From: Anaerolineae bacterium
GTDB lineage: Bacteria > Chloroflexota > Anaerolineae > 4572-78 > J111
Length of the DNA: 19,421 nucleotides
Assembly (NCBI GenBank): GCA_020433835.1
Contig: JAGRBY010000066.1
Span: 1-19,421 of the forward strand
Direction of reading: 5' to 3'
Shown here: piece by piece, positions 19,401-19,421 of the stretch
Layout of the letters: the number at the start of each line of letters is the position of its first letter
How positions within the stretch are numbered: the first letter of the stretch is position 1
Notes under the pieces: generated by a model
The model's database searches: none
Told to the model about the DNA's origin: nothing
The model's input: only the letters and a program-made list of their open reading frames with translations
Translations under genes and position numbers: made by a program

Positions 19401-19421
19401 CTTATGCCCTGTATCTCAACC
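4481..19421 (+). CDS. trans-AT polyketide synthase, four modules, 3'-partial
   Basis: One uninterrupted frame from ATG 4481 to the right edge (at least 4980 residues, no stop). The KS active-site codons, ACP serines and KR motifs all fall in the same frame. Order: KS1 (11-437), flank, DH1 (633-910), KR1 (911-1333), ACP1 (S1392); KS2 (1483-1909), flank with insert, ACP2 (S2309); KS3 (2411-2832), flank, ACP3 (S3134), ER (3214-3540); KS4 (3587-4010), flank with insert, DH2 (4299-4572), KR2 (from 4573, cut). No acyltransferase domain (GHSxG type) follows any KS, so extender units must be supplied in trans. The KS begins about 10 residues from the N-terminus, with no room for an N-terminal docking domain. 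It probably takes the thiazolyl chain from gene 1 and performs four elongations. No thioesterase is visible; the rest lies downstream. Confidence 0.95.
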   Translation, partial: MLTHSLHETYDNAVAIIGMAGRFPGAQNLDQFWQNLRDGVASTTFFSDEELVAMGVDPALVGHPNFVKAGAVLDNIDRFDAQFFGIIPQEAELIDPQHRLFLECAWEAFEYAGINPTTYPGPVGVYAGTRVSNYEQHYITPQADPTDPLYWLQTYLGNDKDQLPTRVSYKLNLTGPSVTVQTACSTSLVAVHTACQALLNGECDLALAGGVSIRLPQAGYFYQEGMIFSPDGYCRTFDASGQGSIFGNGLGVVLLKRLDEALSDGDPIAAVIRGSAVNHDGAFKVGYTAPSEEGQARVIGEALAVAQIAPETISYIEAHGTATPLGDPIEVAALSRVFSATPRQSCAIGSVKTNVGHLEVAAGIAGLIKTVLALKHQQIPPSLHFATPNPEINFGETPFSVNTTLTDWPGARTPRRAGVSSFGMGGTNAHVVLEEAPALKAASASVPQPYLFVLSARSEERLKVYVEKMLAFLDKEADVSLAQMAYTLQVGRVAMAYRLAFVVTDSSALRGKLATYLAGKASLEQGYQGQVQPDKATADSISDDDDSRSLIRQWLAEGRLEKLAERWVTGLEIEWDLLYQAAKPDRIPLPTYPFTPERHWIANNEQYPEGTSLVMNNEQSFSSRILHPSSFQLHPLVHRNTSTLTEQRFSTTFSGAEFFLTDHQVQGEKVLPGVAYLEMARAAGTMAIENEPITQIKDVVWLRPLLVKAEPVETRLGLYPDARGEIAFEVSSGETVYSQGKLVVGEISPPEPLDIPAIEARCRSSMEGADCYRRFGDQRLNYGPAFQTIEKLSYNEREVLARLRLPAGVEQARYGLHPSLLDGALQAMIGLVVNQTDQKHQSPWLPFAVQTVDIYKGVPVNGYAYVRYSDEVESGGNVIKYDITLTDDQAAVCVTLKGLTIRAIAEPSQPDVFYSTPGWQGEPLAEDEAATEVEPAAKTLLLIGLERGLGEAISASFDQTEVIELAPAKGTDLVQQSWPHLQALVKSSPANPYQMLIVMADTVASYWSGTLAGLLKTAQLEQPHLRGKVITVTEPDSGRLLPLLRREMKADSFEAVEVRYDAAGTRTNKTLREIEVSRQETASYLKSGGVYWITGGLGALGRLFARHLLDRGENITVILSGRSALDEAGTQHLADLNQRGGTVTYLPVDVSLKAEVERAVQTITEQYGPLNGIIHSAGVIRDSLIVNKTAAEIEAVLAPKVSGTLNIDAVTQAEPLDFVVLFSSIVGVLGNIGQVDYAAANAFLDGFAHHRQTLVEEGKRSGRTLSINWPLWAEGGMVVHDETIAWLTDEMGLTALETSAGLATFEAGLAQQKMTQLLVTSGDRRKIRAYLRRMGQTRAKAEDQRVDLTAVQKGHLVQAAETYLKGRLAEILKLPVARIDPNDPWEKYGIDSIMILNMTRQLEQQFGELPKTLFFEYQTLTALTGYFVKTYPIQLQKILELAPDKAEPKPDVSLTAAPDIAISSTRRRWLDRGRQNAAAGETETIAIVGLSGRYPQAESLAEFWENLKAGRDCITEIPAERWDWRRYAEAEPDQLPNKWGGFMADVDKFDPLFFNISPREAERMDPQERLFLEIAWQTLEDAGYTRQTLTQQLQGRMGVFVGVMWGEYQLYGQGQVSVSSSYASIANRVSYYLNLHGPSLAVDTMCSSSLTSIHLACESLKRGECLAALAGGVNVTIHPNKYIQLTQGNFAASDGRCRSFGEGGDGYVPGEGVGAVLLKPLSQAEADGDHIYGVIKGSSINHGGKTNGYTVPNPVAQRQLIADTMHRSGVRPESISYVEAHGTGTALGDPIEISGLSQAFGEGLPDAYRCAIGSVKSNIGHLEAAAGIAGLTKVLLQMKHRQLAPSLHSETLNPHIDFEATPFWVQRALTDWQRPVIEVEGVRTQYARRAGLSSFGAGGANAHLIVEEYLELGIRNDELRINNEPLGSREQGIGEGPQVIVLSAKTEERLRVYAAKLLAFLEGGSMPKPADQALDLSVIEPMVGAMVVEIMGVDPTDIESEHPFESYGLDPVQLSLLKIKVEELYHCDLPPTLFSGQGSAGSIVQYLASLTILDGQGEPPVATESTLSLASIAYTLQVGREAMDNRLAIVTEDIITLRKKLTAYLVSETNVEGLHWGSAKKEHKKTSIFAQDEDLQEALNKWIRKGKLGKLAELWVSGVEIDWTLLYSRQRPKRISLPTYPFERKRYWVDEHQNRQQPRSASSLPANQSQNQQSPGKLELKLTQAVGKPLIEAQDTNEPSLPKITQTDLRLKNSSIDETRSHRVSPVNEASGLSLFDARKQVRNLLKSTLYLEGAVDEDKSFNELGMDSITGVEFVKALNRSFSVEMKVAKLYDYPTVEALSAYLTSLVSEQTPPPYHDMEVGDATSTKPITDPSPSGKLKLPTLAHNQAEPPIEEARSETDVPSDIQERDVAVIGMAGRFPGAGNLDAFWHNLREGVCSITEIPPDRWDVSRFFDPNPNAPAKSSSKWGGFLTDIDKFDPLFFNISPAEAEMMDPQQRLVLEEAYHALEAAGYGSPSATRRGCGLYVGLMSGNEYLSRLAQTKPAQAMMGNAGSILAGRVAYAFDLQGPVVTVDTACSSSLVAVDMACKSLLNREAEMMLAGGVTLYLTEQPYLGMSKAGMLSPDGLCKTFDSRADGFVPGEGVGFVVLKRLSQAIADGDTIYGVIKGSGVNQDGKTNGLTAPNVKSQRELQLAVYRKYGIDPSEITYVEAHGTGTKLGDPIEVEALSEAFQTYTKTKQYCALGSVKSNIGHTSAAAGVAGLLKVLLALKHRQIPPSLHFEQPNEHIDFESSPFYVNTELKDWTVESGLRRAAVSSFGFSGTNAHLVIEEYQGSGDRGQKSEAGPQVIVLSARNEERLKAYAEKLLTFLEADLDVSLTDLAYTLQIGREAMDNRLAFVVTDLSILRDKLTAYLADETVVIEQCYQGQVKQEQDSLNLLNNDDDSQSLIRQWLVKGKLEKLAQLWVSGVEIEWTLLYPNQPPRRISLPTYPFAKKRYWFDGQGMKEKQRSQAVAATSSRAYEAEPTQLVRPHITGQQKVRLADLAAQPLPGNEEKRQAVPEPAAVYDPIEAADQLVTETAQVVSIAASNRPSTTPVQNRQAIEQQLRQQLVDLLYVEPEEVEADKKFIDLGLDSITGVEWVKRINAEFGLNLSATTLYDHPTLPRLANHLVSLMPEHSREPSAAKQDLGAVVLANRESIRLKPTGEQPEPIKTRIFEGYGLVVSSVQAVADSRLTAWSVSPPKDDEVQIEVKASAINFPDVLCLKGLYPTLPSYPFVPGFEVAGVVTAVGQAVSHLAAGDAVIAVTGRQLGGHAHFVNVPGFGVVKKPDSLSFEAACSLPIIFLTTYHAFELAKLKVGEHTLIQTAAGGCGLMAVQLANLQQAIIYGTSSRESKLAFLEQIGVDYPLDYTGPFDERIKSLTANRGVDVVLNMLAGPAIQKGLKVLAPGGRYLELAVHGLRASGELDLSHLVHNQAFYSIDGRRGGFGGPELMTRYLKRMVEMVVNEEIYPVVHKIYPLSQIQQALHYVESGAHLGKVVISHSQEQVIDLTEQCLRDMVRQKQRSRRRKPVQVQATEKQIAASQPNDDIAIIGMAGRFPGAEDVQQFWSNLATGIDSIREVAPERWDIERYYDPDRQAPGKSSSKWLGAMADIDKFDPLFFNISPREAELMDPQQRLFLEEAWTALEDAGYAGQTLSECKCGIFVGVGVGDYHFGLDRSTAGVDAHTLLGSAPSILTARLAYILNLKGPCLAIDTACSSSLVAIHEGCQSLLTGQNDMVLAGGVSVLTGPQMHIMTSQAGMLAGDGRCKTFDNRADGFGIAEGVGVVVLKRLAEAERDGDQIYGVIKGSGLNQDGATNGITAPSVTSQTALELEVYRRSGIDPSSITLVEAHGTGTKLGDPIEVEALTKAFRSYTEQSGYCALGSVKMNIGHTLTAAGVAGVIKVLLALKHQQLPPSLHFEQPNEHIDFETSPFYVNTELKAWEVETGPRRAAVSSFGFSGTNAHLVIEEYQGARVRNQGAGEGPQVIVLSARNEERLRAYAQRLLAFLEQASAPQLADQKRDTSAIEQTVRAMVAEMAGVSPDEIEVEQPFEAYGLDVVQLSWLKTRVEAQYGCDLPLTLLSEQASVTTVTHHLASLAAQDKRNPQGEASQLGLSLASLAYTLQVGREAMEMRLALVAHNLADVQHKLADYLENKTENIFQHYLQADSARLDLLMEGNEAKVFVKSLIKEGRLEKLAQLWVSGIEIEWGLLHGVEKPDRISLPTYPFARERYWLPNNEELRMKNEELSIHNPQFTIASLHPLVHKNISDLEEQRFSTVFRGSEFFLTDHRVRGEKVLPGVAYLEMARAAGTMAVREGAVIQLKDVVWLRPLVVGDAPVETQVGLYAEESGEVRYEVSTLDDEGNPLLHSRGQLVMGAAEESQTIDLAAIRQRCLERVTGETCYRRFEEHGLVYGPSFQVIEDVVGNETEALARLRLPAEVDTARYTLPPSLLDGALQSVMGLTGAQNLGLSLPFALDLLELLAPLPATGYAYVTRLAVEAETAHFNVALLDDQGRVCLKLHNFTVKAIPQPEEPGWYYHPYWQREELAAAQSKTAQAMGDIVLIFPKGLEPLADRLMTHYPQQRVVCFTLSNTNMRLSETEWEVDLNDSEGMTASLDTLTRIDTLYFLGGLSEQHHGPFSLDGLARSQEQGVLNLFRLVKILEQRGLMSHLSNLKVLTNHAQQLHSQEPIQPWSASLSGLTMSLAREYPAVKVSCIDVILTPNEAGQPILAEANVLALIAEGGGQGQPVALRQGVRYIRQLAPLSLPPAQEPLYRPSGVYLILGGAGGIGLETAVHLAEQVQAKVVLVGRSALTSEKQAQLERIRDAGGDYLYCRADGADLSQMQAVVREANETFGPINGVIHSALVLRDGSLRTTTEADFHAALTPKVTGSVVLAEVVKDEPLDFMLFFSSVQSMWGNAGQGNYAAGSTFADAYALYLN
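4511..5791 (+). other. KS1 ketosynthase
   Basis: Complete triad: C184 (codon 5030) in QTACSTS, H319 in EAHGTATPLGDP, H357 in NVGHLEVAAG. It accepts the aminoacyl-derived chain from the gene 1 PCP and elongates it with malonyl. The core (QTACSTS, YKLNLTGPSVTV, IDPQHRLFLE) resembles KSs that follow NRPS modules in cis-AT hybrids. It lacks the RWD/YYDP/KWGGF stretch seen in the other KSs here. Confidence 0.93.
5825..6280 (+). other. KS1 flanking subdomain, no AT
   Basis: Runs from PYLFVLSARSEERLK through AYTLQVGR and SLIRQWLAEGRLEKLAERW to LPTYPFTPERHW. This is the post-KS linker typical of trans-AT synthases, and it replaces the acyltransferase of cis-AT modules. It is intact here, without the ACP-like insert of KS2 and KS4. 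Confidence 0.8.
6287..6386 (+). repeat. Heptamer repeat cluster A (flank/DH1 border)
   Basis: Two AACAATG-type pairs (6287-6300 and 6326-6339) are followed by a 7-bp-phased block (6345-6386) with four exact CATCCTT units and variants CATCCCG and TCAATTA. It is AT-rich against its surroundings and is translated in frame as interdomain linker just before DH1. Confidence 0.8.
6377..7210 (+). other. DH1 dehydratase
   Basis: Starts at LHPLVHRN. Catalytic H663 lies in DHQVQGEKVLPG (HxxxGxxxxP), followed by YGPAFQ, and D822 lies in PSLLDGALQ (DxxxQ). Both catalytic residues are present, so it should dehydrate the KR1 product to an enoyl thioester. Closely similar to DH2. Confidence 0.9.
7211..8479 (+). 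other. KR1 ketoreductase
   Basis: A structural subdomain is followed by the NADPH site TGGLGALG (from about 7760), HSAGVIRDS, and catalytic S1224 and Y1237 with YAAAN. The Asp in the IRD loop, at the last position of the LDD motif, suggests a B-type ketoreductase. It reduces the module 1 beta-keto group before DH1 acts. Confidence 0.9.
8543..8770 (+). other. ACP1
   Basis: Carrier domain with S1392 (codon 8654) in KYGIDSIMILNMT. This form is common after KR domains in trans-AT synthases and lacks the Trp of beta-branching ACPs. Confidence 0.9.
8927..10207 (+). other. KS2 ketosynthase
   Basis: Triad C1646 (VDTMCSSS, codon 9416), H1781 (EAHGTGTALGDP) and H1821 (SNIGHLEAAAG). The N-terminal landmarks LSGRYPQAESL, CITEIPAERWD and PLFFNISPREAE are classic for trans-AT KSs. 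It elongates the module 1 product; no reductive domain follows in module 2. Confidence 0.94.
10212..10253 (+). repeat. Heptamer repeat cluster B (KS2 core/flank border)
   Basis: Six consecutive 7-bp units of the form AATNNNN, beginning with two exact AATTAGG copies. It encodes linker residues directly after VEEY, where the KS2 core ends. AT-rich in a GC-richer context. Confidence 0.82.
10286..11044 (+). other. KS2 flanking subdomain, split by insert
   Basis: The first part, GPQVIVLSAKTEERL to LLAFLE (to about 10366), is followed by the insert at 10367-10678. The second part resumes at LSLASIAYTLQVGREAM and ends at LPTYPFERKRYW. Joined, the two parts align with the uninterrupted flank of KS3. 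Confidence 0.8.
10367..10678 (+). other. Serine-less ACP-like insert in KS2 flank
   Basis: About 104 residues interrupt the flank. The core (10409-10630) looks like a carrier domain: MVVEIMGVDPTDIE, ESYGLDPVQLSLLK and YLASL. The phosphopantetheine serine is Pro (P2011, codon 10511), so it cannot carry a substrate in the normal way. A related insert sits at the same place in KS4. It may be a structural or protein-contact element; function unknown. Confidence 0.7.
11045..11296 (+). other. Interdomain linker before ACP2
   Basis: Coding, but no domain recognised. Rich in Gln, Ser, Asn and Pro, low-complexity and probably flexible; it joins the KS2 flank to ACP2. Confidence 0.6.
11297..11530 (+). 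other. ACP2
   Basis: Carrier domain with S2309 (codon 11405) in ELGMDSITGVEFVKALN. It is very like the beta-branching ACP motif, but the diagnostic Trp six residues after Ser is Phe (F2315). It follows KS2 with no KR or DH, so module 2 should leave a beta-keto group unless it is modified in trans. Confidence 0.88.
11711..12976 (+). other. KS3 ketosynthase
   Basis: Triad C2578 (DTACSSS, codon 12212), H2713 (EAHGTGTKLGDP) and H2753 (SNIGHTSAAAG); all present. Its C-terminal third is strikingly similar to KS4 at the DNA level. It forms the beta-keto intermediate on ACP3. Confidence 0.94.
12977..13011 (+). repeat. Heptamer repeat cluster C (KS3 core/flank border)
   Basis: Five 7-bp units of the form CAGRRGN, starting CAGGGGT and then two exact CAGGGGA copies. 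It is read in frame as a Gly/Gln/Ser-rich linker between IEEY and GPQVIVLSA. Same position and phase as cluster D in KS4. Confidence 0.82.
13013..13480 (+). other. KS3 flanking subdomain, no AT
   Basis: GPQVIVLSARNEERLKAY through TFLEADLDVSLTDLAYTLQ to LPTYPFAKKRYWF. Uninterrupted, so it is the internal reference for the split flanks of KS2 and KS4. Confidence 0.8.
13481..13771 (+). other. Interdomain linker before ACP3
   Basis: Coding, about 97 residues, rich in Ala, Gln, Glu and Pro, with no recognisable domain. Probably a flexible tether for ACP3. Confidence 0.6.
13772..14002 (+). other. ACP3, beta-branching type
   Basis: Carrier domain with S3134 (codon 13880) in LGLDSITGVEWVKRIN. Trp3140 (codon 13898) six residues after Ser is the published flag for ACPs recognised by the HMG-CoA-synthase-like beta-branching cassette. 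Module 3 has no KR or DH, which leaves the beta-keto group free for branching. Confidence 0.85.
14120..15100 (+). other. Enoyl reductase (ER) domain after ACP3
   Basis: Medium-chain reductase of about 327 residues: ASAINFPDVLCLKGLYP, PFVPGFEVAGVV, the NADPH-binding AAGGCGLMAVQLA (near residue 3368) and GRYLELAVHG. It lies downstream of the ACP and upstream of KS4, unlike the DH-ER-KR order of cis-AT synthases. Module 3 has no KR or DH, so its enoyl substrate probably comes from beta-branching, as for the ER of curacin-type systems. Confidence 0.88.
15239..16510 (+). other. KS4 ketosynthase
   Basis: Triad C3756 (DTACSSS, codon 15746), H3891 (EAHGTGTKLGDP) and H3931 (MNIGHTLTAAG, Met in place of the usual Ser before Asn). 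It elongates the branched product of module 3. The core most resembles KS3. Confidence 0.94.
16511..16545 (+). repeat. Heptamer repeat cluster D (KS4 core/flank border)
   Basis: Five 7-bp units in the CARRRRN pattern, including two CAGGGGG and one CAGGGGA. Located between IEEY and GPQVIVLSA, the same place, length and phase as cluster C but with different units. Confidence 0.8.
16547..17302 (+). other. KS4 flanking subdomain, split by insert
   Basis: GPQVIVLSARNEERL to LLAFLEQ, then the insert at 16631-16939, then LGLSLASLAYTLQVGREAM to LPTYPFARERYW. The split point matches that of KS2. Confidence 0.8.
16631..16939 (+). other. Serine-less ACP-like insert in KS4 flank
   Basis: About 103 residues with a carrier-like core (16670-16893): MVAEMAGVSPDEIE, EAYGLDVVQLSWLK and HHLASL. 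The active Ser is Val (V4098, codon 16772). It is clearly related to the KS2 insert while both keep the fold landmarks (GLDxVQLSxLK, CDLPxTL). This argues for a retained non-catalytic role over simple decay. Confidence 0.7.
17309..17368 (+). repeat. Heptamer repeat cluster E (flank/DH2 border)
   Basis: About nine 7-bp units of the form AATNNNN, including three AATGAAG copies, then AATTCAC-like variants. Translated in frame as a linker rich in Asn, Glu and Ile just before LHPLVHKN. Same domain border as cluster A. Confidence 0.85.
17375..18196 (+). other. DH2 dehydratase
   Basis: LHPLVHKN start, H4329 in DHRVRGEKVLPG, YGPSFQ, and D4493 in PSLLDGALQ. Catalytic residues intact; a close paralogue of DH1 in protein and DNA. 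Confidence 0.9.
18197..19421 (+). other. KR2 ketoreductase, cut by window edge
   Basis: A long structural subdomain is followed by LGGAGGIG (near 18944), HSALVLRDGSL, and catalytic S4952 and Y4965 in GNYAAGSTF, where the usual YAAAN Asn is Ser, a variant common in trans-AT KRs. The end of the domain and the expected ACP are beyond the window. Confidence 0.85.

Noticed and set aside
4481..19421. Possible frameshift or gene split within gene 2
   Set aside because: Active-site codons of all four KSs, three ACPs, the ER and both KRs were checked and lie in one frame with no break.

Overview
The window is the inside of a modular natural-product assembly line: a hybrid non-ribosomal peptide synthetase / trans-acyltransferase polyketide synthase (NRPS/trans-AT PKS) locus. 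Two same-strand genes fill it almost completely. Gene 1 (31-4479, 1482 aa) is ACP-Cy-A-(Ox)-PCP, a heterocyclising module whose ten-residue A-domain code (D-L-F-N-I-S-A-V-W-K, read by eye) is cysteine-like, so its expected product is a thiazole. Gene 2 starts one base after the gene 1 stop, behind a strong GAGGAG ribosome binding site. It stays open to the right edge (4481-19421, at least 4980 aa) and is therefore partial.

Gene 2 reads KS1-DH-KR-ACP1 / KS2-ACP2 / KS3-ACP3-ER / KS4-DH-KR(partial). No acyltransferase domain follows any KS. Each KS is instead followed by the flanking subdomain typical of trans-AT systems (…VLSAR.EERL… to …LPTYPF…R.W), so malonyl units must come from a separate AT outside the window. 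ACP3 carries the beta-branching signature (GLDSITGVEW, Trp six residues after the phosphopantetheine Ser) and is followed directly by an enoyl reductase. This suggests an HMG-synthase cassette elsewhere in the cluster that installs a beta-methyl branch, which the ER then saturates. Read colinearly, and as inference only, the chain is: acyl starter on the gene 1 ACP, thiazole, one elongation to an enoyl unit, one unreduced beta-keto elongation, one beta-branched and possibly saturated unit, then one further elongation with KR and DH.

Three things are unusual. (i) The flanking subdomains of KS2 and KS4 are split at the same point by a roughly 100-residue insert that looks like an ACP but has Pro or Val where the phosphopantetheine Ser should be. 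(ii) Five clusters of degenerate 7-bp tandem repeats lie inside the open frame, always at one of two domain borders: KS core/flank, or flank/DH. (iii) The KSs look mosaic: KS1 has a core like hybrid cis-AT KSs on a trans-AT flank, and KS4 has a core like KS3 but carries the insert found in KS2.

Organism: GC is moderate (roughly mid-50s percent by eye). Heptameric repeats of this kind are known from filamentous cyanobacteria and related large-genome bacteria. A filamentous or multicellular secondary-metabolite producer (cyanobacterium, Chloroflexota or an uncultured symbiont) fits, but the sequence does not settle it. No RNA genes, insertion sequences, CRISPR arrays or terminators were seen. 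The minus strand holds only shadow frames.
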